The notes below the pieces were generated by a model. The model saw only the letters and a list, made by a program, of their open reading frames with translations, had not been told where the DNA came from and did not search any database. Source: Sphaerochaetaceae bacterium (GTDB taxonomy: Bacteria; Spirochaetota; Spirochaetia; Sphaerochaetales; Sphaerochaetaceae). Taken from it: a stretch of 64,000 nucleotides of DNA. Positions 10,666-19,701 of the stretch are shown one piece after another (position 1 is the first letter of the stretch; each line of letters begins with the position of its first letter). The stretch lies in assembly GCA_024699225.1 (NCBI GenBank), contig JAILPZ010000062.1, positions 60,358 to 124,357 on the forward strand, read 5' to 3'. Position numbers and translations under genes: made by a program.

Positions 10666-11583
10666 TCAATTGCCTGAGTATACAGCAATAGTCCAACTTG
10701 AAGGTACTATTGAACCCGACGTCCAGCTACTATCTGCTACGCTTGAGTTTTTATAGAATGTTTTTGTTCCAGATGTATTAGAACCAGCACTTGTAAGCCA
10801 ATTATCAACATGCACACTCTGTATATTAGTTGTTGCAAGGCATGTAAGAGAAGTAAGATTTGAACAATTTTTAAACATTGAAGCATAACAACTATTGACT
10901 AATGATGCTGCGGGTAGTATAGGAGCCGTGGTGAGTACTGTACAACCATTAAACATAGAAATATAACAAGTCTGAGCTAATGTTGTAGCAGGAAGTTCAG
11001 GTGCTGCTGTAAGAGCAGTACAACCTGAGAACATACTTCTATAACAACTTTGTGACAAAGTAGTAGCCGGTAGTATCAGGTTAGAAGCATCAGTTAATTC
11101 TGTATCTCCGTAGAATAAACATGCAAAAGCATATATATGCATGTCCGTATCTGTAGCAAATGCACTTGAACTTAATAAACTCATAGCATTACCTGAAGCA
11201 GTATAAGGTTGATCAGCATCAATTTTAAAACATGTAGAATATGAACTGCCATTGCTTGTCTGAGTAGCATAAAGACTTACACTTGTACCAGCAGCAATTC
11301 CTGTAATTGTTCCGCTACTTGAGTCCAAGTCTGTCCAGGTTGTACCACCATCTGTTGAATACTTAACACTTCTATCAGTATAGTTTGAAAATGTTATAGT
11401 TGCACTACTACTATTTGTACTGAGGAAAGTAAGTCTCAATGGTATTGTTGAATAATCAATTGTTGTAGAACTATCATCAGAGGCTGAGTCATTCCAGAGC
11501 AAGTAGTCAACTTCGCCCTCACAGGCTACAAATGCAGTGAGAATGATTGAGATTAAAAGAATAACTGTAAATATTTTTTTCAT
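10666..11583 (-). CDS. BspA-like repeat lipoprotein
   Basis: lipobox TAFVAC; tandem LPATTLxxxCYxSMFxGCTxLTxAPx repeats. Confidence 0.75.
   Translation of the reverse strand: MKKIFTVILLISIILTAFVACEGEVDYLLWNDSASDDSSTTIDYSTIPLRLTFLSTNSSSATITFSNYTDRSVKYSTDGGTTWTDLDSSSGTITGIAAGTSVSLYATQTSNGSSYSTCFKIDADQPYTASGNAMSLLSSSAFATDTDMHIYAFACLFYGDTELTDASNLILPATTLSQSCYRSMFSGCTALTAAPELPATTLAQTCYISMFNGCTVLTTAPILPAASLVNSCYASMFKNCSNLTSLTCLATTNIQSVHVDNWLTSAGSNTSGTKTFYKNSSVADSSWTSGSIVPSSWTIAVYSGN
10840..11073 (-). repeat. three in-frame ~26-aa (78 nt) repeats
   Basis: LPATTLSQSCYRSMFSGCTALTAAPE / LPATTLAQTCYISMFNGCTVLTTAPI / LPAASLVNSCYASMFKNCSNLTSLTC. Confidence 0.85.
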
Positions 11584-11595
11584 GTTCTGCCTCCC

Positions 11596-12138
11596 TTAAA
11601 ATTCAAAGTTTAAACCGACTTTCGGCAGAACTCTGTATTTAACGTAGTTTGTAGAATCTTTCTTGTTAAATCCGAATGAAGCGTCACAGCCAAAATCAAG
11701 ATAAAGATTGTCTTTAAGAAGATAAGCAGCATCAAGACCTGTAAGAACTGTAAATGACCAGGAAGTCTTCTCCATGTAGACAAGAAGATCAGCACCGGCA
11801 TCTGCATGGGCTTTTAAACTCCATGAATCAGAAAGAGGTAAAGAATAGCCCAAACCGCCAAAGAAAAGAATATTATTAAAAGCCTCCCGATCATCAGGAA
11901 GAAGGAAAGTATCCCAGGAAATACCTGATTCAAGGAAAAGACTGTCAGTAACATATCTGCTATAGACAACCTCAGCACCTATTCCGTAAGTAGAAACAAC
12001 AGGGTCCTGAGTGTCAATTGAAGAAGTTGCTATCTGAAGACCGTAAGGACGTACAGAAAAAGAAATGGCATTGTCACCTGCAAATACTGCACTTAAAAAT
12101 AGTGCTGAAAGCAGGATGAGTAGAAATAGTTTTTTCAT
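11596..12138 (-). CDS. outer membrane beta-barrel-like protein
   Basis: signal peptide, amphipathic beta strands, C-terminal aromatic KVGLNFEF. Confidence 0.65.
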   Translation of the reverse strand: MKKLFLLILLSALFLSAVFAGDNAISFSVRPYGLQIATSSIDTQDPVVSTYGIGAEVVYSRYVTDSLFLESGISWDTFLLPDDREAFNNILFFGGLGYSLPLSDSWSLKAHADAGADLLVYMEKTSWSFTVLTGLDAAYLLKDNLYLDFGCDASFGFNKKDSTNYVKYRVLPKVGLNFEF

Positions 12139-12238
12139 AACGCTTGATTCATAGAAATTGCAAAAATTTCTATTTACCCTTTTAAAAATTTATCTGATTG
12201 TTAGATTACTACATATATCTTTGAAAGGGCAAGAAAAA

Positions 12239-12262
12239 AGCAGCATGCTTTCACATGCTGCT
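12239..12262 (-). terminator. intrinsic terminator of uracil permease gene
   Basis: AGCAGCATG...CATGCTGCT followed by TTTTTT on minus strand. Confidence 0.85.
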
Positions 12263-12295
12263 AAATTAGTTTGTTTTATTTGTTTGGTTTCTATA

Positions 12296-13669
12296 TCAGA
12301 AGCTTCCGAGGTCGCCCGGGTGTGTGCCTTCTCTTGAATTCTCATTGTCTGTTGTGAAGACATAATCCTTACCGGGAAGAATTGCATTTGTGAGAATACC
12401 TACGATTGAGGCAATTGCAAGACCTGTAAGTGTTACACTTGCGCTTCCTACGTTGAAGGTAATTCCGCTTGTAAATCCAAGACCACATACCAGGATAAGA
12501 GCTCCAATAATGAGGTTTCTTGACTGTGTAAAGTCAACCTTGTTTTCAACAACGTTTCTGACTCCGATTGCTGAAATCATACCGTAGAGGATAAATGATA
12601 CTCCACCAACGATTGCTGTCGGAAGGCTGTTAATCAGTGCTGAGAACTTCGGGCAGAAGGAAAGAACTATTGCATAGACAGCTGCAAGTCTTACTACCTT
12701 CGGATCATAAACCTTTGACAGAACCAGAACGCCTGTGTTTTCACCGTATGTTGTGTTTGCAGGACCGCCGAAGAAGGCTGACAGTGCTGTTGCAAGACCG
12801 TCACCGAGAAGTGTTCTGTTAAGGCCCGGATTCTCTACAAAGTTCTCACCTACTGTAGCTGAGATAGCTGAGATATCACCAATGTGTTCCATCATGGCTG
12901 CAATTGCAATCGGTGCCATAACCAGGATTGCTGTTAAGTCAAACTTTGCAATTGAACCTGAGAAGTTTGTGCAGAACTGGGGAAGACCAATCCATGCTGC
13001 TTCTTTAACTGCTGTGAAATCAATGAGGTTTGCACCAAAGAGGTTTGCAATCAGAGCTACTACATATGAACCTACTACACCGAGGAGGATAGGAATAATC
13101 TTAATCATTCCCTTGCCCCAGATGTTGGCAACAATGATTATACCCATGGCAAGAAGTGCAAGCGGCCAGTTTGTTGCTGCGTTGGAAACTGCTGATGGAG
13201 CGAGGTTAAGACCAATTAAAATAATGATCGGTCCTGTTACAATAGGAGGAAGGAATCTCATGACCTTTCTTACGCCTACAACTTTCATGATCAGAGCAAG
13301 AACAAGATAAAGAAGTCCTGCTACTACAATTCCGCCACCGGCGTACTGAAGCTTTTCAGCGGCAGAGATTGTTGCGTACTTACCTGTATTCAGGGCTGCA
13401 ATTGCTGCATATCCGCCAAGGAAGGCGAATGATGAACCGAGGAATGCCGGAACTTTGAACTTTGAGATAAAGTGGAAAAGAAGTGTTCCGAGTCCTGCCA
13501 TCAGCAGTGTTGTCTGCATGGAAAGTGGAAGTCCGAAACCATTTACAAGAATCGGTACAAGTACTGTTGCTCCGAACATTGCAAAGAGATGCTGAAGGCC
13601 AAGAACCATCATCTTTGGCTTTCCGAGTACTGTTGCATCTTTAATGGGCTGGTTAGAAATTTTTGTCAT
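12296..13669 (-). CDS. uraA: uracil/xanthine permease (NCS2 family)
   Basis: FGATVLVPILVNGFGLPLSMQTTLLMAGLGTLLFH; AMMEHIGDISAISATVG; FFGGPANTTYGENTGVLVLSKVYDP. Confidence 0.93.
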   Translation of the reverse strand: MTKISNQPIKDATVLGKPKMMVLGLQHLFAMFGATVLVPILVNGFGLPLSMQTTLLMAGLGTLLFHFISKFKVPAFLGSSFAFLGGYAAIAALNTGKYATISAAEKLQYAGGGIVVAGLLYLVLALIMKVVGVRKVMRFLPPIVTGPIIILIGLNLAPSAVSNAATNWPLALLAMGIIIVANIWGKGMIKIIPILLGVVGSYVVALIANLFGANLIDFTAVKEAAWIGLPQFCTNFSGSIAKFDLTAILVMAPIAIAAMMEHIGDISAISATVGENFVENPGLNRTLLGDGLATALSAFFGGPANTTYGENTGVLVLSKVYDPKVVRLAAVYAIVLSFCPKFSALINSLPTAIVGGVSFILYGMISAIGVRNVVENKVDFTQSRNLIIGALILVCGLGFTSGITFNVGSASVTLTGLAIASIVGILTNAILPGKDYVFTTDNENSREGTHPGDLGSF

Positions 13670-13694
13670 ATTTCAACTCCTAAAATAGATTCCT

Positions 13695-13724
13695 AAAAAA
13701 AAGACAACCACAAAAGTGATTGTC
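13695..13724 (-). terminator. leader terminator (attenuator) upstream of uraA
   Basis: minus strand GACAATCAC-TTTT-GTGGTTGTC + TTTTTTTT, ending 26 nt before uraA ATG. Confidence 0.8.
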
Positions 13725-13799
13725 TTAAAAATCAAAACCAATAGAAAATAAGGGAGCAAGTCCAAATCCGCTTGTGTAGATCAAAGTACCAAGGTTCAT
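13725..13799 (-). CDS. putative 24-aa leader peptide MNLGTLIYTSGFGLAPLFSIGFDF
   Basis: AAGGAGGCAGCAGATG strong SD; stop codon abuts the attenuator hairpin; U-rich 3' half. Confidence 0.6.
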   Translation of the reverse strand: MNLGTLIYTSGFGLAPLFSIGFDF

Positions 13800-13896
13800 C
13801 TGCTGCCTCCTTAATTTCTAAGAAGGTAACCTATCAGAATTATGATTCTTTGAAAAGACCTGATCGGATGTTTTTTAAATTTTTTTTAATTTTCTT

Positions 13897-15201
13897 TTAT
13901 TTTATCCTTCTACACTCCATATAGTAGCGTTTCTCATTGGCCTCCCCCATAGAGAATGTCTTTCTTGGAAGAGCTCCATCCTTGATGATTGTGTCAAAGA
14001 AGGTCTCTTTATCTATGGCAGGAAGGAAGATTCCTATGTTGCCCTTCTCACTTCCAAGCTTGTCGGTAACATCAATTCCATGGATATAGTCAACTGTGTA
14101 TCCTTTTGAAATAAGAGAGTCGAGAATTCTCTGGATTGTACCTGCTGCAATATTTGACTTGGGATTCTTAATCCTTACATAGACATGCTTGTCTGCAGTG
14201 CAGTATCCAAATCCCTGTACCTTCTGGTCTTTGTTACGGGAATCAATGCAGTTCTTGCATTTGACTGTTTCATATTCAATTCCATCAGCATTCTTCTCAA
14301 GTTCCTTGATAAATACATCTTCAGGAACATTAAAGAGGACTCTGTGAATAGGCTCAAATACAAGACCCGGATCAAAGATATTCTCAAGTTCAACAAGACA
14401 GAATCTTGCAGGATGATTTTTCCTCTCCTCTTCTGAAAGACCTTTCTTTATATCTTCCCAGCAACTCTTAGCTGTAGCAAAGCTGTGGTTTCCGTCTCCC
14501 ATTGCAAATAAAAGAGGATTATCAGGATTCAGGTCTGCTGTAAGAGCTTCAAAACCTTCCAGGACAGTCTGAAGATCCTTCTCGTCGTTAACAAGGTAAG
14601 CTTCCAGCTTACCTCCGTTTTTCATAAGTTCTGTATCGTAAATCTTTGTAAGGGTGTCTCTTTTCTCATAAAGACTTTCAATAATCTTTTTCTTGTTGTC
14701 GGAAATGAGAACCATGATATGGGGAATCTCAAGTCCTGCATCCTTTCTGATTGCCTTTCTTGGCGGGATTCTTGAAAGAATGGTTCCTTCAGTAGCCCTG
14801 ATAAGGCTCTTTGAATCCTTTTCCCAGCTGTATCGATCAAGATCCAGTGCAGCCATCAGGCCAAGTCTTGATGTATTACCGCATGTTCTTTTAATAAGGA
14901 AGAAACAGTTTTCATATGTATCAAACAGGCCCTGTTTAATGTAGGAAGCCATTGTTCTGTTGATTTTTTCAATTCTCTGTTCGGAATCTCCGTCCTCAAG
15001 ATAACATTCAGGGAAGATTAAATGTAATGTTGAAGGACTGTCTCCCACATAGTCTTCAACATCTTTCCAGTATTCTTTTTCAGAGGTGTACTGGTCGCAT
15101 GCAACTACTGCCCACTTCTTAAGATTCGTATTTTTCTTAGGAATCATAATGTCTGCAGGTTTTAATCCGAGCTTAACAAATTTTTCAGAAACTAGTGCCA
15201 T
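13897..15201 (-). CDS. DUF1015 family protein
   Basis: LKPADIMIPKK...WAVVACDQYTSEKEYW; LLFAMGDGNHSFATAKS. Confidence 0.85.
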   Translation of the reverse strand: MALVSEKFVKLGLKPADIMIPKKNTNLKKWAVVACDQYTSEKEYWKDVEDYVGDSPSTLHLIFPECYLEDGDSEQRIEKINRTMASYIKQGLFDTYENCFFLIKRTCGNTSRLGLMAALDLDRYSWEKDSKSLIRATEGTILSRIPPRKAIRKDAGLEIPHIMVLISDNKKKIIESLYEKRDTLTKIYDTELMKNGGKLEAYLVNDEKDLQTVLEGFEALTADLNPDNPLLFAMGDGNHSFATAKSCWEDIKKGLSEEERKNHPARFCLVELENIFDPGLVFEPIHRVLFNVPEDVFIKELEKNADGIEYETVKCKNCIDSRNKDQKVQGFGYCTADKHVYVRIKNPKSNIAAGTIQRILDSLISKGYTVDYIHGIDVTDKLGSEKGNIGIFLPAIDKETFFDTIIKDGALPRKTFSMGEANEKRYYMECRRIK

Positions 15202-15304
15202 AGTTACTCCTTAAAGTGTTCTGATCTAAGTATAAATCGTTTGCAACAAAATGCAACAAAATAATAAATCTAGACCATGTATGCTCAAATATATAAAATA
15301 GATT

Positions 15305-15652
15305 TTGATGATAGGAAAAAGAAGAGTTCTCAGTCTTTTAAATGAATCAGCAACCTTTATGACAGGCGTTTTTATCCTCTGTACAGCCCTGTATTTCTTT
15401 CTGTTTCTTTTTCAGATTGAAGAAGGCTTCTTTGCATTTTTTCTTAAACTGCTGGATGCTTTATTTTACTGTGAAATAGCTCTGAATGCTCTGATTATGC
15501 CTTTATCTGTTATTTTCTGGATTTCAGACTATACATTTGAATCAGGCTACTTTTTTAAAAGCATTATAAGAATCCTGATTAATACAGTTGTTTATGTAAT
15601 TATCCAGACTGTGGAGATTATGGTTATACGTGGTCTCAGTATCAGGATATAA
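15305..15652 (+). CDS. hypothetical membrane protein
   Basis: ORF with several hydrophobic segments, divergent from the DUF1015 gene. Confidence 0.5.
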   Translation: MMIGKRRVLSLLNESATFMTGVFILCTALYFFLFLFQIEEGFFAFFLKLLDALFYCEIALNALIMPLSVIFWISDYTFESGYFFKSIIRILINTVVYVIIQTVEIMVIRGLSIRI

Positions 15653-16199
15653 GGGAAGAAGCATCATAAAGCCCCTGTCTTAATACCTTAAACGGCTTTT
15701 CAGTTGCATCAATTATTGTAGACGCCACCTCTCCCTGAATTTCAGGTCCTCTTACAAGACAGTCAATTAATGCTTCAAATCTGTTGCAAATGTTGGAAAA
15801 ACTCACCAGTGTGGGTTCTCCTGACATATTTACTGATGTTGAATATACAGGTGAATCAAGTTTTTTAAGAAGTTTCTGCAAAAAAGGATCATCAGGGACT
15901 CTGATTCCTATAGTTTTCCCGTCTTTTGAGTTAAGTATTGCTGTAAACGGAGCCGGCCATGCGTTAAGAATCTCTTCAGGAATACTCTGGGCAAGTTCTT
16001 TGGCCTGCTCTTTTGTTGCAAGAATAAGAAAAGGCTTGTTTGCATCCCTTCCCTTAATATCTTTCAGTGGTTTTTCTCCAATACCATAAATTGCACAAAG
16101 GCCATAGATTGTGTCACAGGGAAGAACAACAACAGCCCCATCAGCCATCAATGTAGTAAGTGTCTGTAGGGTTTCCGGGTTTGTCTTGTTCAATATCAT
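15642..16199 (-). CDS. Sua5/YciO/YrdC family protein (L-threonylcarbamoyladenylate synthase)
   Basis: GAVVVLPCDTIYGLCAIYG, KGRDANKPFLIL, STSVNMSGEPT. Confidence 0.88.
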   Translation of the reverse strand: MILNKTNPETLQTLTTLMADGAVVVLPCDTIYGLCAIYGIGEKPLKDIKGRDANKPFLILATKEQAKELAQSIPEEILNAWPAPFTAILNSKDGKTIGIRVPDDPFLQKLLKKLDSPVYSTSVNMSGEPTLVSFSNICNRFEALIDCLVRGPEIQGEVASTIIDATEKPFKVLRQGLYDASSLIS

Positions 16200-16638
16200 A
16201 GCTAGTCTGCCTTCTGGAATCTATAATTGCAGCAAATAAAACAACAACTGCAGAAATACCTGCTGCAATGAGAATGCATATTACTGGTTTTAAAGGTGTA
16301 AATTCAATAGTCTGAGGTTTTGTTTCAGCTATACTGACATTCTCCTGAAGGGCCGGGGTCTGAAACCTGTAAACCTCATCTCCTTCAACATAATAGCCGA
16401 GACTGATTGCAGCATCTCTTAAGCCTTCTTCAGTTGAAAGACTTTCACGCTGCATCTCAAGAGCCTCAAGTTCCATATTCATGCTGTCTTCTTCATATTC
16501 AACAGCCTGAAGCTGACTGATAAGTGCCTTGTTGTAGTAATATCCGTTGGTTCCGAAAATTCCACTTATCAGAAAGAAAAAGCTGAGGCATAAAGTAAGA
16601 AATATAAATATGTATTTTCTTGTCTTTGACATGTTCAA
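16141..16638 (-). CDS. FtsB/DivIC-like septum formation initiator family protein
   Basis: single TM then coiled coil, EEGLRDAAISLGYYVEGDEVYRF. Confidence 0.6.
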   Translation of the reverse strand: MNMSKTRKYIFIFLTLCLSFFFLISGIFGTNGYYYNKALISQLQAVEYEEDSMNMELEALEMQRESLSTEEGLRDAAISLGYYVEGDEVYRFQTPALQENVSIAETKPQTIEFTPLKPVICILIAAGISAVVVLFAAIIDSRRQTSYDIEQDKPGNPTDTYYIDG

Positions 16639-16683
16639 TTTTTATAATAATCTCAAAAGCAAAAATGTGAAAGAGGTGTTCAA

Positions 16684-16935
16684 TTGAGTATTGTTTCAAT
16701 TATTGAACTTACATTTGTTATAATTTGTCTACTGATTCTTCTTATTGGAACCTTTCACAGTGCCAGAAAGGCCGGGGATTCACTGAAGAAAGACAAACTT
16801 CCTCCAAATTCATATCCCTCTTCATATTTTACAAGTTCTGTTGTTGAAGATGATCCGGATTATTATGATGTTGAAGCTCCGGATTCAATTGATGAAGATG
16901 AAGATGAAGAACTTAGTCTTCATGATTCAGAATAA
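16684..16935 (+). CDS. small single-TM protein with acidic tail
   Basis: ORF with TTG start; N-terminal TM, C-terminal DEDEDEE. Confidence 0.5.
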   Translation: MSIVSIIELTFVIICLLILLIGTFHSARKAGDSLKKDKLPPNSYPSSYFTSSVVEDDPDYYDVEAPDSIDEDEDEELSLHDSE

Positions 16936-17836
16936 AAGACATTCTGTCCTTACAAAGAACCGTCTCCGGGAAAACTTCCTTAGCTTCATCTAAAAGAGTA
17001 TACAGTTCTCTGTCCGTATATCTCGGGCTGTAGTGAATAAGTCCCATTTTCTTTACACCGGCATTTAATGCTATGGTTGCACTTTGTGTACTTGTCATAT
17101 GCTTTTTCTCAAATGCATCCTGGGAGAGATCTTTTGTAAACATACCCTCACAGAGAAGTAAATCTGAGTCTTTCACATGGTCAGCTATATAGGACATGTA
17201 CATGGTATCTGTTACATAGGAAAACTTAATACCTTTTCTGGGTTTCCCGAGGACCTGGTCAGAAGTTATAACATTACCATCTTCAAGAGTTACACTTTCA
17301 CCTTTCTGAAGTTTCCCCCACATGGGACCCATTGGGACACCGAGAGCATTAGCCTTCTCTACAGAAAACTCACCCGGGCGGTCTTTTTCCTTTAATACAT
17401 AACCAAAGCATGGTTTTGTATGTAAAAGAGGAACTGCTTCGACACTATACTCATCATTTTCAAAGATAATACCGGGTTCAACAGTGACAAACTTAATCTG
17501 ATAGTTGATATACATATCCAGAAGCTTTCTGTTTGAATCAATATAATCCTTAAGATTTTCAGGTCCGTATATATACAGAGGTTCAGTTCTGTCAACCTGG
17601 GAAGAAAGCATGAGAAGTCCCGGAAGTCCGGTAACATGGTCTGCATGCATATGAGAAATGAAGATAGATGAAATTTTCTTCCAGTGAAGATTAAGCATCT
17701 TAAGGCTGACCTGAGTTCCTTCTCCACAGTCAAAGAGCATAAGATCGCCGTTTCTTCTGACCATGGCGGATGTGAGGAACCTTCCCGGAAGTGGCTGCAT
17801 GCCACTTGTGCCTAAAACAAATACTTCAAAACTCAT
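16913..17836 (-). CDS. rnz: ribonuclease Z
   Basis: FISHMHADHVTGLPGLL, YVTDTMY, HYSPRYTD. Confidence 0.92.
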   Translation of the reverse strand: MSFEVFVLGTSGMQPLPGRFLTSAMVRRNGDLMLFDCGEGTQVSLKMLNLHWKKISSIFISHMHADHVTGLPGLLMLSSQVDRTEPLYIYGPENLKDYIDSNRKLLDMYINYQIKFVTVEPGIIFENDEYSVEAVPLLHTKPCFGYVLKEKDRPGEFSVEKANALGVPMGPMWGKLQKGESVTLEDGNVITSDQVLGKPRKGIKFSYVTDTMYMSYIADHVKDSDLLLCEGMFTKDLSQDAFEKKHMTSTQSATIALNAGVKKMGLIHYSPRYTDRELYTLLDEAKEVFPETVLCKDRMSFILNHED

Positions 17837-17854
17837 GACAGAAGAATAGCAGTT

Positions 17855-19009
17855 TTACAGACTTGTGAAAAGTTGAACAGGAGTAATACGTTTTGTCTTT
17901 CTTAATGTCATTCGTACAGTTACAAAACTGATTAATAAAAGAACAGACAGAAGAATAAAAATACTTGAATAAGGTACTGTTACACTGAAATCAAGCAGAT
18001 AATAGGAAAGACTCTCAAACCCTGCCCTGGACAGCATACTCAGTATTGGACTCATATTTAAGGAGAGAATAAGACCAAGGATAAGGCCGGCTGTTATTCC
18101 TGCAACAGTAACTGCGTAAACGGATAGAAATACAGAAGATCTTATCTGAGAATCATTTGCCCCAAGAAGCTTTGAAATAGAAATGCTTTTCATATCTTCT
18201 TCTACAATCTGATTTGCAACAGATGCTGTATAGAAGGCAGCTACACAGACAACCAGAATCAGGATAATCATGATCATCTGACGGCTTGCAACAAAGTTTT
18301 CATAGACAGCAGTATTTTTGGAAGTCCAGACTGTTGTATCCTCAAAACTCTCAAGATAGGAAAAAACGGAATAAGGATTATCAGAGTAAGGAGAATTAAG
18401 AAGAATCTCACAGCTTAAATTCTCTGCAGAAAAAAGCTTTTGAGCATAGTCAAAGTCTATGTAAGCAAGGTTTTTATCAAGGCTGTCATACCCTGTATGA
18501 AAGATTCCTGTTACACGTGAAAGAACGGGCCTTAAAGCCCTTGCCTGACTGTCGGAGACAACCATCATGGCAACCTTATCTCCGGCCTCTACACCAAGTT
18601 TCTCTGCTGTTGCCCTGCTGATATAAATTCCGATTAAGTTTGACTGATTATCAGTAACTGAATCAAAGGTAAGTTCCTTTGAACGTTTTTCATTAAAATA
18701 TGAACTATCAACGCCCTTAACATACAAGGTTGCAGTTTCCGTTGAAGAATAAAGTAAGATATTACCTGAAATAACATAATCAGCTGAGTAAATGGCAGAT
18801 TCAGGTATTGCACTTATATCCTGTTTTGTCTGTATATGTCCGTCTGAGAGGCAGATATATTTTTCAGTTATTCCGCTCATCATACTCTCGGAGAAAACAA
18901 GTGCAAAAATCAGGGGCGCAGTTACAAGGGCAATGAGAATAAAGCATCCTGTGAGTTTCGAACCTGATTTAAGCTTTCTAAAGCCTGTTTTCTTTACAAA
19001 AGGATTCAT
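17855..19009 (-). CDS. ABC transporter permease, LolE/FtsX-like
   Basis: periplasmic domain flanked by TM segments, next to LolD-like ATPase. Confidence 0.8.
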   Translation of the reverse strand: MNPFVKKTGFRKLKSGSKLTGCFILIALVTAPLIFALVFSESMMSGITEKYICLSDGHIQTKQDISAIPESAIYSADYVISGNILLYSSTETATLYVKGVDSSYFNEKRSKELTFDSVTDNQSNLIGIYISRATAEKLGVEAGDKVAMMVVSDSQARALRPVLSRVTGIFHTGYDSLDKNLAYIDFDYAQKLFSAENLSCEILLNSPYSDNPYSVFSYLESFEDTTVWTSKNTAVYENFVASRQMIMIILILVVCVAAFYTASVANQIVEEDMKSISISKLLGANDSQIRSSVFLSVYAVTVAGITAGLILGLILSLNMSPILSMLSRAGFESLSYYLLDFSVTVPYSSIFILLSVLLLISFVTVRMTLRKTKRITPVQLFTSL

Positions 19010-19701
19010 TTGCTGTCCTTTATCAGGGTAAGGTTTCTGTTGGTAAGAAGATAAACCCTGTCACATTTCTGGGCAAAATCGTTGTTATGAGTTACCAGGA
19101 GAAGACTTTTCTTCTCAGCCTTTGCAAGACTCAGAAGCAAATTTTCAATCTGAGAAGCATTCTCTTCATCCAGAGCACCTGTAGGTTCATCTGCAAGAAT
19201 TACAGAGGGATTATTCATTAGGGCCCTGCAGATTGAGACTCTCTGCTTTTCTCCTCCGCTTAACTGAGAAGGATAATGATTAATCCTGTCTTCAAGACCT
19301 GTCTTCTTTAATAGTTTTAAAGCCCTTTCCCTGCAGTCCTTTTCTTTAACGCCTGCAATCAGTGAAGGCATAAGAACATTTTCAAGAGCATTAAAATCTT
19401 CAAGAAGAAGATTAGCCTGAAAGATAAAACCTATATGAGAGTTTCTGTGAAAAGATTTTTCCCTGTCATTAAGAGTTGCAAAATCAGTTCCGCTGCAGAT
19501 AACTGAACCGGAACTTGGTGCATCAAGGCCGCCTGCAATCTGTAACAGCGTGCTTTTCCCGCTTCCGCTTTTACCGATAATTGCTGTTGAAACACCATCT
19601 TCAATTGCAAGGTTAATATTATCAAGAATTAATAGTTCTCCACTTCCCTTTCCTGCTGAAGGAAAACTCTTTGATACATTTTTAAGCTCAATCGGGTACA
19701 T
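19006..19701 (-). CDS. lolD: ABC transporter ATPase, LolD-like
   Basis: IIGKSGSGKSTLLQIAGGLD, LSGGEKQRVSICRAL, DEPTGALDEE. Confidence 0.9.
   Translation of the reverse strand: MYPIELKNVSKSFPSAGKGSGELLILDNINLAIEDGVSTAIIGKSGSGKSTLLQIAGGLDAPSSGSVICSGTDFATLNDREKSFHRNSHIGFIFQANLLLEDFNALENVLMPSLIAGVKEKDCRERALKLLKKTGLEDRINHYPSQLSGGEKQRVSICRALMNNPSVILADEPTGALDEENASQIENLLLSLAKAEKKSLLLVTHNNDFAQKCDRVYLLTNRNLTLIKDSK

Noticed and set aside
12735-13310. 191-aa + strand ORF
   Set aside because: Lies wholly antisense to the well-supported uraA coding sequence.
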